From: Phycisphaeraceae bacterium
Lineage (GTDB): Bacteria > Planctomycetota > Phycisphaerae > Phycisphaerales > Phycisphaeraceae
DNA length: 43,460 nt
Reading direction: 5' to 3'
Assembly (NCBI GenBank): GCA_028277745.1
Contig: JANQFR010000074.1
Coordinates: 1-43,460 of the forward strand
A program made the translations under genes and the position numbers. Of this stretch, positions 24,181-31,283 are shown piece by piece. The notes under the pieces are model-generated. The model was not told the origin of the DNA. It saw nothing but the letters and a program-made list of their open reading frames with translations, and did no database searches. Position 1 is the stretch's first letter; each line of letters begins with the position of its first letter.

Positions 24181-25080
24181 TCAGTCGGGTAGATCGCGCT
24201 TCCAGTCCCAGTCGTTGGCGATCACGCCGAAGCCCAAGCGAGCGTAAAAGTCTCTTGCCGATTGGTCGTCACCGTGCGGATAAACGACCGCACGGCTTGA
24301 ACCCATCGCGACAAACTCATTGAGCGTGGCGTTGGCTGCGGCCGTCGCGAGCCCTTGCCGTCGATGGCTCGGGTGGCAGCCGACGGGTTCCAACAGCCCG
24401 ACCCCGTGACGCGGGTCAAGCCACCCGATGCAAAACGCCGCCACGTCGCCCTCATGGGTAACCACCAACTGAGCTAGCTCGGTACGAAAGCCCTCTGTCC
24501 CCCGCAGAGCCTGGTAGGTTGCATCAGGTTTCGGTTGACTGCCAAAGGCCGCCGCAATCGTCACCGCCAGCCCAGGAATATCATCATCCATCATCTCGCG
24601 TACGGCATAGCCTTCAGGCACTTGCATTGGCAACGGTGGATTCTGGAGCTGCGAGTCCATGTGGCAGAGGTATGTGTCCTGCTTGCCGAAGCCGAACTCG
24701 TCAAGCAGATCGATTCGTACGTGGTCGTTTTCGAACCCGCCCACCGTCAGATGCTCGGCGCCGCAAGTCGACGCCGAGGTCGACAGCCAGTCGATCATCT
24801 CGGCTTCCGCTGCTCTGCGGTGTACGGAACCATGGCAGACGAAGTCTCCGCTGTCCGGTGGATCGAACCATGCGAAGCCGATAAGCGAATCCCCTTGAAA
24901 CCAGAGGCGAAGGTCTCGCTCGGGTAAAAACTCATCACGCGGCCGCAACCGCCAGTAGAGGTCGCCGACGTGGAATGTGCAATACGGCCCACTTGTAGCC
25001 CAAACCTCGGAGATCAGGTTTCGCAGCCGAGAGACATCCGATACATCACGAAATGCTCTCGAATGCACTGGTGACCTCAC
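24181..25080 (-). CDS. Cassette 1: tandem GNAT-family acetyltransferase
   Basis: The protein has 299 residues, long for a cassette gene. Two GNAT-like halves are visible. The N-terminal half lacks a clear acetyl-CoA loop (LWFQGDSLIGFAWFDPP). The C-terminal half has VVTHEGDVAAFCIGWLDP, then LEPVGCHPSHRRQGLATAAANATL with the RRQGLA pyrophosphate loop, and ends FYARLGFGVI. Catalysis is therefore expected in the C-terminal half only. The substrate is unknown; antibiotic or toxin modification is possible. The stop lies 4 bp from the attC box. Confidence 0.88.
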   Translation of the reverse strand: MRSPVHSRAFRDVSDVSRLRNLISEVWATSGPYCTFHVGDLYWRLRPRDEFLPERDLRLWFQGDSLIGFAWFDPPDSGDFVCHGSVHRRAAEAEMIDWLSTSASTCGAEHLTVGGFENDHVRIDLLDEFGFGKQDTYLCHMDSQLQNPPLPMQVPEGYAVREMMDDDIPGLAVTIAAAFGSQPKPDATYQALRGTEGFRTELAQLVVTHEGDVAAFCIGWLDPRHGVGLLEPVGCHPSHRRQGLATAAANATLNEFVAMGSSRAVVYPHGDDQSARDFYARLGFGVIANDWDWKRDLPD

Positions 25081-25085
25081 CTGCG

Positions 25086-25193
25086 GGCTAACGAAAGAGG
25101 CTCAGTTGGCGGTCGCCCGCGGGAGCAGGCGTTCAACCGGCCACTGGATATCCATCGCGGGCGTCGCCGGTCAACCGCAGCCGTTGGCTAGGT
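25086..25193 (-). other. attC site 2 (108 bp, degenerate boxes)
   Basis: The boxes are GGCTAAC (25086) and GCTAGGT (25187), the latter a T to C change from GTTAGGT. The stop TAG of cassette 2 lies inside it. This site may recombine poorly. Confidence 0.8.
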
Positions 25194-25580
25194 GACCTGT
25201 TCATCGAACGACAGTTCCCACTGCTGAAACACAACACATACGCCTTCGTCTTGGACCGCGAACTCTTGAGCACGCCAAGGCCTCATTTCCGGTCCAGACA
25301 CCCAGCGATCGTGCACGTACCGTTCATGCTCAGGCTTAGATTTTAACTCAGCCCATAACGCCGCGATATCATCTGTTTCAAGTCGGATCAGCGGAGAAAG
25401 CTGCTGGGCATACTCTTCATTGGTTTCCAGCATCACAGACACGCCTTTACGGTGAACGACGTGGAGCTTGCCCGGCCCTTCATCGTGGACAATGCGGAAA
25501 CCCAGGTAGTCGATCCAGAACGGGAGTGCTTCGTCGGAGTCAGCGTATTGAAACGAGGGGAGGAATCGTAGTAGTTGCAT
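25188..25580 (-). CDS. Cassette 2: VOC/glyoxalase-fold protein
   Basis: The protein has 130 residues. The vicinal-oxygen-chelate fold is suggested by SDEALPFWIDYLGFRIVHDEGPGKLHVVHRKGVSVMLE, typical of bleomycin-resistance-like proteins, followed by IRLETDDIAALWAEL and RPWRAQEFAVQDEGVCVVFQQW. Glu residues in the last strand could bind metal. Such proteins bind or modify small molecules, and resistance functions are common in cassettes. The start is ATG 25580 and the stop TAG is within attC site 2. Confidence 0.8.
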   Translation of the reverse strand: MQLLRFLPSFQYADSDEALPFWIDYLGFRIVHDEGPGKLHVVHRKGVSVMLETNEEYAQQLSPLIRLETDDIAALWAELKSKPEHERYVHDRWVSGPEMRPWRAQEFAVQDEGVCVVFQQWELSFDEQVT

Positions 25581-25590
25581 CCGTTTGGTC

Positions 25591-25699
25591 GCCTAACGTA
25601 AAAGGCTTAGTTGCCGGCCGCCCGCGGGAGCAGACGTACAAACCGTAACTTGATTATCGTTCGTGGGCGTCGCCGGTCAACTGCAGGCGGTGGTTAGCT
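25591..25699 (-). other. attC site 3 (109 bp)
   Basis: The boxes are GCCTAAC (25591) and GTTAGCT (25693), both matching consensus. The stop TAA of cassette 3 is formed by the box AGCTAAC. Confidence 0.9.
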
Positions 25700-26053
25700 G
25701 CCTGAGATTCTCGTGAAGGTCACAGGTTCAGGATCGAAGTGTGCTTTCAGATGTTGTTTATCAAGTTCAAGGATATGCACGAAAATGCAAGCTGGACCGG
25801 CTTCATGGAAGGTGATGGCGCCGCCGCGATATCCCCATTTGCCGCGAGTTGTGCTCAGCCATACGAACCGAGGTAGGCGGACATCGTCCGGGCATGAAAG
25901 TTCCCAATCGCCTTCGGCGCCAATCAGCAACTGGTGATCGTCCCACGCCCAAGTACCTGGTAGCAGTGCCTTCCACCGTCGACTTTGAGCAGGCGTGATT
26001 CGACGAGACCAGAGCGCGTTATCTGCAGCGAGATCGATTTGCTCATCAGTCAT
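25694..26053 (-). CDS. Cassette 3: hypothetical protein
   Basis: The protein has 119 residues from ATG 26053 (MTDEQIDLAADN). The frame continues to 26107, but that part lies inside an attC site. It is a soluble, Trp-rich protein (RRWKALLPGTWAWDDHQLLIGAEGDWEL; RFVWLSTTRGKWGY), probably β-rich in the second half. There is no signal or membrane segment. The stop codon is built from the attC box. No family is recognised. Confidence 0.7.
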   Translation of the reverse strand: MTDEQIDLAADNALWSRRITPAQSRRWKALLPGTWAWDDHQLLIGAEGDWELSCPDDVRLPRFVWLSTTRGKWGYRGGAITFHEAGPACIFVHILELDKQHLKAHFDPEPVTFTRISGS

Positions 26054-26056
26054 AGC

Positions 26057-26215
26057 AGCTAACGTAAAAGGCTCAGTTGCCGGCCGCCCACGGGAGGTGG
26101 TGTTCAACCGACTACCGGATTATCCATCGCGGGTGTTGCCGGTCAACTTGTATGTTGAATTCGCCCGCTTCTTTGGGAGTAGGCATGATACGTGATGCGT
26201 CGCCGGTGGTTAGCT
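26057..26215 (-). other. attC site 4 (159 bp, with ~50-bp insertion)
   Basis: The boxes are AGCTAAC (26057) and GTTAGCT (26209). Compared with the others, about 50 extra bases lie between GGTCAAC (26134) and GGTGGTTAG (26205), next to the CAGTTG arm. Confidence 0.8.
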
Positions 26216-26422
26216 GCCAGACCGGCGTCGTTGGGCCTCGATCTCATGATGCAGGTTGGCCTCCATTTCCGTATCTTCGAGGTAGTAGATCGGCCCACAA
26301 TCATGGTGGATATCTGACACGTTAATGATGAGTTGGGTCAAGCGCATATCCGGCGATGCGTGCCACGCTTGGCGCAGCAGTTCGATCATGCGGTCGATGC
26401 GATCGGGGTCGCGGGGGATCAT
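26210..26422 (-). CDS. Cassette 4: small DUF1040-like protein
   Basis: The protein has 70 residues. MIPRDPDRIDRMIELLRQAWHASPDMRLTQL has the look of short helical proteins that begin with an 'RI..I..LL...W...PDLRL.QL' segment, as in YihD/DUF1040-type and phage-borne relatives. Next comes an acidic 'YYLEDTEMEANL' segment. This resemblance is from memory and weak. The stop TAA is within the attC box and the start is at ATG 26422, 8 bp from the upstream site. Function is unknown. Confidence 0.65.
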   Translation of the reverse strand: MIPRDPDRIDRMIELLRQAWHASPDMRLTQLIINVSDIHHDCGPIYYLEDTEMEANLHHEIEAQRRRSGS

Positions 26423-26429
26423 TGGCGGC

Positions 26430-26539
26430 AGCTAACGAAAAAGGCTTAGTTGCCGGCCGCCCGCGAGATGCAGGCAACATACCGGCCACTGCATTATCCA
26501 TTGCGGGCGTCACCGGTCAACTGCAGCAGATGGTTAGCC
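26430..26539 (-). other. attC site 5 (110 bp)
   Basis: The boxes are AGCTAAC (26430) and GTTAGCC (26533). The stop of the lipoprotein cassette gene overlaps the second box. Confidence 0.9.
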
Positions 26540-26869
26540 GCCGCCGACGGGCAAATCATACTCTTCAACGTCTCTGTACGTCCGTTCAGACTTCGGCCGT
26601 GCTAGATTAGTAATGATCGTCAGCGATTTGACTCGACCCGACTTGTCTTGCAGAACAAGTAGATCTTCGTCGGAAGCAACAGCGATGTAAAAACCGTCAG
26701 GCGTTGGCGCCATCGCGAGAGCCGAAGCATCTTGCAAGGTGTAGCCGTTTAAGCGAGCCGTCTGCCGCGCTTCGGCCATCGCTTGACCGAGCCAAATTCG
26801 TGATGTGATCGGCCCATCAGAGGAACAACCAACCATCAACAGCAGGGCGAAGATGAGGTAGTGCTTCAT
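26534..26869 (-). CDS. Cassette 5: lipoprotein, unknown function
   Basis: The protein has 111 residues. A lipoprotein signal is present (MKHYLIFALLLMVGCSS), with the lipobox ending at Cys15. The mature part is small and polar (GYTLQDASALAMAPTPDGFYIAVASDEDLLVLQDKSGRVKSL) and probably a compact α/β domain. It should be attached to a membrane facing the periplasm. The stop TAA is formed within attC site 5. No family is recognised. Confidence 0.75.
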   Translation of the reverse strand: MKHYLIFALLLMVGCSSDGPITSRIWLGQAMAEARQTARLNGYTLQDASALAMAPTPDGFYIAVASDEDLLVLQDKSGRVKSLTIITNLARPKSERTYRDVEEYDLPVGGG

Positions 26870-26872
26870 GGT

Positions 26873-26981
26873 GGCTAACGTAAAAGGTTCATTTGCCGGC
26901 CGCCCGCGGGAGCAGGTCTCCAGCCGACCACCTGATTATCCATCGCGGGCGTCGCCGGTCAACCGCAGCCCGTGGTTAAAC
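26873..26981 (-). other. attC site 6 (109 bp)
   Basis: The boxes are GGCTAAC (26873) and GTTAAAC (26975). Confidence 0.88.
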
Positions 26982-26988
26982 GCCGCTT

Positions 26989-27246
26989 TTACCACGCTGC
27001 CTCGGTTTGAATATTGTCGTAGCCAGTGCGATTGAGATATTGCATAATGTCAAGAAGCTCCTGCTCCGTTGCGCCTCGATGGACTTTGATCACGACAGGC
27101 TGCTCAAACGCGCTCAAGCCGTCGGCAGTGATCTTCAACTTCGCGTCCTCAGCCGTCATCCGTTCGCCGTTGATCTCGATGGGGCCGCGCGATGCACAGC
27201 CTGCGATACCGCCGAAAAGCACGAGAATCAAGAGAAGTTTTCGCAT
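26989..27246 (-). CDS. Cassette 6: small lipoprotein with ExbD-like domain
   Basis: The protein has 85 residues. A lipoprotein signal is present (MRKLLLILVLFGGIAGCAS; lipid Cys17). The mature part reads PIEINGERMTAEDAKLKI, then VVIKVHRGATEQELLDIMQYLNRTGYDNI. That resembles the periplasmic domain of ExbD/TolR (strand, helix, 'vmd.lk.aG...i'). It lacks the ExbD membrane helix and is anchored by lipid instead. It might interfere with or mimic energy-transducing Ton/Tol partners, which is an inference. Confidence 0.75.
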   Translation of the reverse strand: MRKLLLILVLFGGIAGCASRGPIEINGERMTAEDAKLKITADGLSAFEQPVVIKVHRGATEQELLDIMQYLNRTGYDNIQTEAAW

Positions 27247-27251
27247 GATAT

Positions 27252-27360
27252 GCCTAACGTAAGAGGTTTAACTGCCGGCCGCCCGTGGGAGGGAACGTCC
27301 AGTCGACCACTGGATTATCCATCGCGGGCGTCGCCGGTCAACCACAGCCGTTGGTTAGGG
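27252..27360 (-). other. attC site 7 (109 bp)
   Basis: The boxes are GCCTAAC (27252) and GTTAGGG (27354). Confidence 0.88.
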
Positions 27361-27882
27361 GGCCTCGTAGCGGGAAACAAAAGTCAATGGCGCCATCTCC
27401 ACAAACTCGTTCATCTCTGTAGTTCCCGCAAAATCAGCGAACCGCCATTCGCCATCACGCTGGTAAAAACGGGCTTTGAAGAGGTAGGGGCCTAACTCGA
27501 ACCAAGAAATGGTCCAAACCTCCGTGAACCTCGGCGAAACCCGCCGTACAGCGACCAGTTCAGTCCCGCTATAATCGCCACCGATCTTTGTGATGTTCGA
27601 GAGCACCGTACGAAGTTGGTCAGTCGTTCTGGGATTATCTCGCCAAGCCCGATCTGCAAAAGTCTGAACCGCCGCATCCACGTCTCCGGCAGCGGTCGAT
27701 TCGAACGCTGAGACGATGAGGGGCAGCAGCGACTGTTCCTCGACGGGCACCTCAAGCAGTGACAATGCCGGTTGGTTCGCCGCAAGAGCGTTGGGCATAC
27801 GATCCGTAAGAAAAGAGCTCAACGCAGCTACGATCGCGATGATAAGTAAGGCGGGCCCCACAGAGATTGAACGACGATGCAT
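27355..27882 (-). CDS. Cassette 7: secreted or anchored protein, NTF2/DUF4019-like
   Basis: The protein has 175 residues. An N-terminal hydrophobic segment (SVGPALLIIAIVAALSSFL) acts as signal or anchor. The rest starts with a helix (LLPLIVSAFESTAAGDVDAAVQTFADRAWRDN) and continues with strands (ELVAVRRVSPRFTEVWTISWF; LFKARFYQRDGEWRFADFAG). This resembles the cone-shaped NTF2/SnoaL fold as used in DUF4019-type exported proteins. No catalytic residues are evident. The stop lies in attC site 7. Confidence 0.7.
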   Translation of the reverse strand: MHRRSISVGPALLIIAIVAALSSFLTDRMPNALAANQPALSLLEVPVEEQSLLPLIVSAFESTAAGDVDAAVQTFADRAWRDNPRTTDQLRTVLSNITKIGGDYSGTELVAVRRVSPRFTEVWTISWFELGPYLFKARFYQRDGEWRFADFAGTTEMNEFVEMAPLTFVSRYEAP

Positions 27883-27888
27883 ATTGCC

Positions 27889-28002
27889 CCCAAACGTATG
27901 TAAATCGGCTCAGTTGCTGGCCGCCTGCGGGAGCAGACGCACAAACCGGCAACTTATTATCGTTCACGGTCGTCGCCGGTCAACTGCAACTGGTGGTTTA
28001 GG
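27889..28002 (-). other. attC site 8 (~114 bp, degenerate boxes)
   Basis: The box near the start codon reads CCCAAAC (27889) and the other GTTTAGG (27996). Both depart from consensus. The CAGTTG and CCGGTCAACTG arms are conserved. Confidence 0.75.
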
Positions 28003-28396
28003 AGGCCGGGCCGCCAAGTTCAACTTGCCAATCTAAAGAGGTCACTGTGACTCGCACACCGCTTTCAGTGTGGCGCCATTCAAAACCGACAGGTCCATTC
28101 GCTCCGGTCCTCAGAGATGGGTGGGGCATGGCCGAAACGCGATGCCGCGCCTCATCCAACACGCGGTCACCCTGCTGCAGAGCAGCAACATATTCAAAGG
28201 TCTCTTCGCCGGTCCACCAATCCCGGTTCTTAATGACCCCAAAGTTTGCGAACGTGTCTGAATCGTCCGGCGCTTCCGAGAAAGTCCAATATCCGCCATT
28301 CGTCGGATAGTTTGAAAGGTGCCGAACGTAGCTCACGCCGATACACGACGCCACTCCAATCGCCAGCCCCGTCGTTATCCAAATGAAACGTTTCAT
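27998..28396 (-). CDS. Cassette 8: membrane-anchored hypothetical protein
   Basis: The protein has 132 residues from ATG 28396 (MKRFIWITTGLA). The longer open frame to 28438 runs into an attC site. One N-terminal membrane helix covers about 4-23 (FIWITTGLAIGVASCIGVSYV). The periplasmic part follows (YPTNGGYWTFSEAPDDSDTF; NRDWWTGEETFEYVAALQQGDRVL; GFEWRHTESGVRVTVTSLDW). It is β-rich and has no known motif. The stop is in the attC box. Confidence 0.7.
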   Translation of the reverse strand: MKRFIWITTGLAIGVASCIGVSYVRHLSNYPTNGGYWTFSEAPDDSDTFANFGVIKNRDWWTGEETFEYVAALQQGDRVLDEARHRVSAMPHPSLRTGANGPVGFEWRHTESGVRVTVTSLDWQVELGGPAS

Positions 28397-28402
28397 TTTG
28401 TC

Positions 28403-28512
28403 TCCTAACGTAAAACGACTCAGTTGCCTGCCACCCATGGCGGCAGGCGTCCAACCGACAATACAATTATCCCTCGCGGCTATCGCCGGTCAACTGCAGC
28501 CGCTTGTTAGAC
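28403..28512 (-). other. attC site 9 (110 bp)
   Basis: The boxes are TCCTAAC (28403) and GTTAGAC (28506). The stem is somewhat diverged (CCTGCCACCCATGG in place of CCGGCCGCCCGCGG). Confidence 0.82.
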
Positions 28513-28754
28513 CGCACGTCCTTTGCAATACCTGCCAGTAGCCACAGCAAGATCGCAGCGCCCCAGAAAGCCAAAGCAGGTAAAAACCCTTCCAAAGCGA
28601 AGAGCCATCGTTGCGAAATGGTTGGATCAACCGCGGCAACAGATGGATCGATCGCGATAGCAAGCACCTCGAAGAATGCAGGCAGCGCAACGACGAAAGC
28701 GAGAAGACCAAGCGGTGCAAGTAAAATCGCAAAGATGTAAGCAGCCCGGATCAT
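28467..28754 (-). CDS. Cassette 9: small membrane protein, 3' end inside attC
   Basis: The protein has 95 residues with two membrane helices, at about 4-32 (AYIFAILLAPLGLLAFVVALPAFFEVLAI) and 58-75 (ALAFWGAAILLWLLAGIA). The last ~15 residues (RSNKRLQLTGDSREG) are encoded by the attC site itself, a common sign of cassette genes that lack their own stop. It is the only cassette apart from the first in the array to read deep into its site. No family is recognised. Confidence 0.65.
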   Translation of the reverse strand: MIRAAYIFAILLAPLGLLAFVVALPAFFEVLAIAIDPSVAAVDPTISQRWLFALEGFLPALAFWGAAILLWLLAGIAKDVRSNKRLQLTGDSREG

Positions 28755-28768
28755 TATTGGCTTATGCG

Positions 28769-28877
28769 GTCTAAAGAAGCTCCGTTCAGTTGCGAGCCGC
28801 CCGCGGGAGCGAGACGGACGGCCCGAAGAGAACTGCCCCTCGCGGACGCGATCGTCAACTGCAGCGGCTGGTTAGCT
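28769..28877 (-). other. attC site 10 (109 bp)
   Basis: The boxes are GTCTAAA (28769, imperfect) and GTTAGCT (28871). The inner stem is diverged from the other sites. Confidence 0.8.
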
Positions 28878-29235
28878 GCCAGCGAAGACCCGCCAGGTAC
28901 AGAGCTACACCCAGCGCAATAGCTGCAGCCCATGCGGTCCAATGAAAGACATAGTTTGCTGGGAAGTTCAGATCGATGACCATTCGCGGGAGTAGATACT
29001 CGAACACGGTGATCCCCGCGAGGAAAAGCCCTGGCGGGGCGAGTAAGCCGAAGGCGAGCATTCGGGCGACGGGAGGCGTGGGTTGCCCTGAACGTCGCCG
29101 GCGCCAGGCAAAGAGGCCCAGCGTGAAAATGCGGGCTGTTGCCCAAAGCACGAGCATCGCAACAAAGAACGTCCCCGGAGTCGCAATACGCATGCCTGTG
29201 TGGTGGACGATGAGATCTGGAAACGCGAAGCGCAT
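28855..29235 (-). CDS. Cassette 10: membrane protein, first in the array
   Basis: The protein has 126 residues from ATG 29235; a GTG at 29244 would add three. Three hydrophobic segments are visible: TFFVAMLVLWATARIFTLGLF, MLAFGLLAPPGLFLAGITVF and AWAAAIALGVALYLAGL. A basic stretch (WRRRRSGQ) follows the first. The C-terminal residues QLTSRCS are encoded within attC site 10. It is the cassette nearest the presumed integrase end. No family is recognised. Confidence 0.65.
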   Translation of the reverse strand: MRFAFPDLIVHHTGMRIATPGTFFVAMLVLWATARIFTLGLFAWRRRRSGQPTPPVARMLAFGLLAPPGLFLAGITVFEYLLPRMVIDLNFPANYVFHWTAWAAAIALGVALYLAGLRWQLTSRCS

Positions 29236-29251
29236 GGGTGGCACCTTTGAC

Positions 29252-29339
29252 AGCTAACGTACAAAGCTCAGATGGGGATGACGCCGTATTCCCTGTTCGG
29301 CGGATTCGCCCGGCTCGGCAAGATCTGAGCCTGTTGTGT
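29252..29339 (-). other. Divergent attC-like site at the upstream end of the array
   Basis: AGCTAACGTACAAAGCTCAG (29252) matches the start of the other sites, then the sequence differs. GCTCAGAT (29266) pairs with ATCTGAGC (29323), and GTTGTGT (29333) is a possible second box. It is either a short attC of another type or a decayed attI/attC junction. Confidence 0.5.
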
Positions 29340-29450
29340 TTTCGTCGCTTTTCACAGGAGCCCGCCGATGCCTCACCCCATGCCCACCAGTGTAGCGGTC
29401 CGCGTCGGATTGGACTATAGCCAGGAGTCTGTTACGTTTTCCGCTGTTGC

Positions 29451-31250
29451 ATGCTTCTGGCCGGCCGATCCATCACCAAAGCCTTCGGCGCCCGCGTCCT
29501 GTTCGAGGGCGTCACCCTCGGCGTCGACGCCCGCCAGCGCCTCGGGCTGATCGGCCCCAACGGCGCGGGCAAATCCACCCTCCTGCGCATCCTTGCCGGG
29601 CTCGACCCGCCCGACGGCGGCCAGGTCCTCGCCCGCCGGGGCCTCACCCCGGCCTACGTGCCCCAGTCTGAAGCCACGCCCGACGCCCCCACGGTTCAAC
29701 GTGCGGTCGCGGATGGCCTGGCCGACCGCTTCCCCGACGACACCGACCGCCTGACCCGCGCCGCCATCGCCCTCACCCAGGCCGGCTTCACCGACCTCGA
29801 CCAGCCCCCCGCCGCCCTCTCCGGCGGGTGGGCCAAGCGGCTGTCCATCGTCCGCCGGCTCGCCCGCGAGCCCGATGTGCTCCTGCTCGATGAGCCGACC
29901 AATCACCTCGACCTTGAGGGCATCCTCTGGCTCGAGCGTTTCCTGGCCGGCTCGTCGTTCGCGGCGATCGTCGTCACCCACGACCGCGCGTTCCTGCAGA
30001 ACGCGGTGACCCGGATCGCCGAGGTGTGCCGGGCGTATCCCGGGGGCGTGTTCGCGGTCGACGGCGGGTACGCCGAGTTCACCCGCCGCCGGGCGCAGTT
30101 CCTCGAGGGCCAGCGGTCCACCCAGCAGGCCCTGCAGGCGCGGGTCCGCCTCGACGACCGCTACCTCGCCCGCGCCGCCAAGGCCCGCGCGACCCAGCGC
30201 AAGGCCACGATCGACGCCGCCGCCCAACGCCGCGACGAGCTCGCCGCGATCCAACACCGCAACGCCCCCCTCCGGGCCGCCGCCGTCGAGTTCGAGGCCA
30301 CCCAGCGCCAGACCCGCAAGCTCCTGGCCGCGACCAACCTCAGCAAGTCCCTCGGCGGCCGCACGCTCTTCGCCCGCCTCGACCTCACCCTCGCCCCCAA
30401 CACCTGCACCGCCATCGCCGGGTACAACGGCTCGGGCAAGACCACCCTCATCCGCACCCTCACCGGCGGCCTCCCCCCCGACACCGGCACCCTCAAGCAG
30501 GCCGACGGCCTCCGCGTCGTCACCTTCACCCAGAACCGCGCCGACCTCGACCTCACCCAGACCCTCCAGCAGGCCCTCTGCCCCGTCGGCGACCGGATCT
30601 ACTACCGTGACAAGGAGATCCACGTCACCGCCTGGGCCCGGCGGTTCCTCTTCCACAAGTCCCAGCTCAACGTCCCCGTCGGCGACCTCTCCGGCGGCGA
30701 ACAGGCCCGCATCCTCATCGCCAACCTCATGATGCAGCCCGCCGACGTGCTGGTCCTCGACGAGCCGACCAACGACCTGGATATTCCTTCGCTCGAAGTG
30801 CTCGAGGAATCCCTGGCTGACTTCCCGGGGGCGGTGGTCCTCGTGACGCACGACCGGGTCATGCTCGACCGCCTCGCCACCACCGTGCTCGGCCTCGACG
30901 GCCGCGGCGGCGTACGCGAATACGCCACGCTCGAGCAGTGGCAGCGGCACATGGCGACGCTCGAGCAGGCCGATACGCCCAAGGCCGAGAAACGCGAGAA
31001 GCCCCGGTCCAGCCCCGCGCGTAAGCTCAGTTACAAGGACCAGCGCGAACTGGACGGGATGGAGCAGGCGATCCTCGACGCCGAGCAGCGCGTCGCCGAT
31101 CTGGAGCAGCGGGCCGCCGACCCCGCGGTGCTCGCCGACCACGAACAACTGACCGCCGTCTGCCGCGAGCTGGACGCTGCGCACCTGGAGGTCCGCCGGC
31201 TTTACGAGCGGTGGTCGGAGTTGGAAGAGATGCAGGCGAGTTTGAGCTAA
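29451..31250 (+). CDS. ABC-F family ATPase
   Basis: The protein has 599 residues with two ABC domains and no membrane segment, the mark of the ABC-F family. These proteins act on the ribosome, as translation factors or in protection from antibiotics. The first domain has Walker A GPNGAGKST (about 35-43), signature LSGGWAKR (about 122) and Walker B LLLDEPTNHLDLEG. The second has GYNGSGKTT (about 323), LSGGEQAR and VLVLDEPTNDLDI. The C-terminal extension is helical. The linker between the domains has the usual charged helices. Partial copies of its two ends are found at 21,529 and 31,868. Confidence 0.95.
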   Translation: MLLAGRSITKAFGARVLFEGVTLGVDARQRLGLIGPNGAGKSTLLRILAGLDPPDGGQVLARRGLTPAYVPQSEATPDAPTVQRAVADGLADRFPDDTDRLTRAAIALTQAGFTDLDQPPAALSGGWAKRLSIVRRLAREPDVLLLDEPTNHLDLEGILWLERFLAGSSFAAIVVTHDRAFLQNAVTRIAEVCRAYPGGVFAVDGGYAEFTRRRAQFLEGQRSTQQALQARVRLDDRYLARAAKARATQRKATIDAAAQRRDELAAIQHRNAPLRAAAVEFEATQRQTRKLLAATNLSKSLGGRTLFARLDLTLAPNTCTAIAGYNGSGKTTLIRTLTGGLPPDTGTLKQADGLRVVTFTQNRADLDLTQTLQQALCPVGDRIYYRDKEIHVTAWARRFLFHKSQLNVPVGDLSGGEQARILIANLMMQPADVLVLDEPTNDLDIPSLEVLEESLADFPGAVVLVTHDRVMLDRLATTVLGLDGRGGVREYATLEQWQRHMATLEQADTPKAEKREKPRSSPARKLSYKDQRELDGMEQAILDAEQRVADLEQRAADPAVLADHEQLTAVCRELDAAHLEVRRLYERWSELEEMQASLS

Positions 31251-31283
31251 CAGATCCCCGTTGAAAACTCCCTTAAGGTTGGC

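Larger units (their letters stand above)
24067..29339 (-). mobile_element. Integron cassette array without integrase in the window (CALIN-like)
   Basis: Ten small minus-strand genes alternate with conserved sites of about 109 bp. In the gene orientation each site begins with an RYYYAAC-type box (often overlapping the stop codon) and ends with a GTTRRRY-type box just before the next start codon. Between the boxes lie arms CAGTTGACCGGC and GCCGGCAACTGA, which pair except for one unpaired A. This is the extrahelical base expected of attC folded as single-stranded DNA. Gene orientation places the missing integrase/attI end to the right, near 29.3 kb, where an ABC-F gene now lies. No tyrosine recombinase is encoded in the window. 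Confidence 0.88.

Noticed and set aside
26054..26107. N-terminal extension of the cassette 3 gene
   Set aside because: These bases belong to the attC site; the ATG at 26053 lies just before it and gives a normal start.
24067..29339. Regular repeats that look like a CRISPR array
   Set aside because: Repeat units are about 109 bp, spacing ranges from about 100 to 900 bp, each spacer holds an open frame, and the ends match attC boxes.
29415..31184. 589-residue minus-strand open frame opposite the ABC-F gene
   Set aside because: The plus strand encodes a complete ABC-F protein with all ATPase motifs. The antisense frame has no domain.
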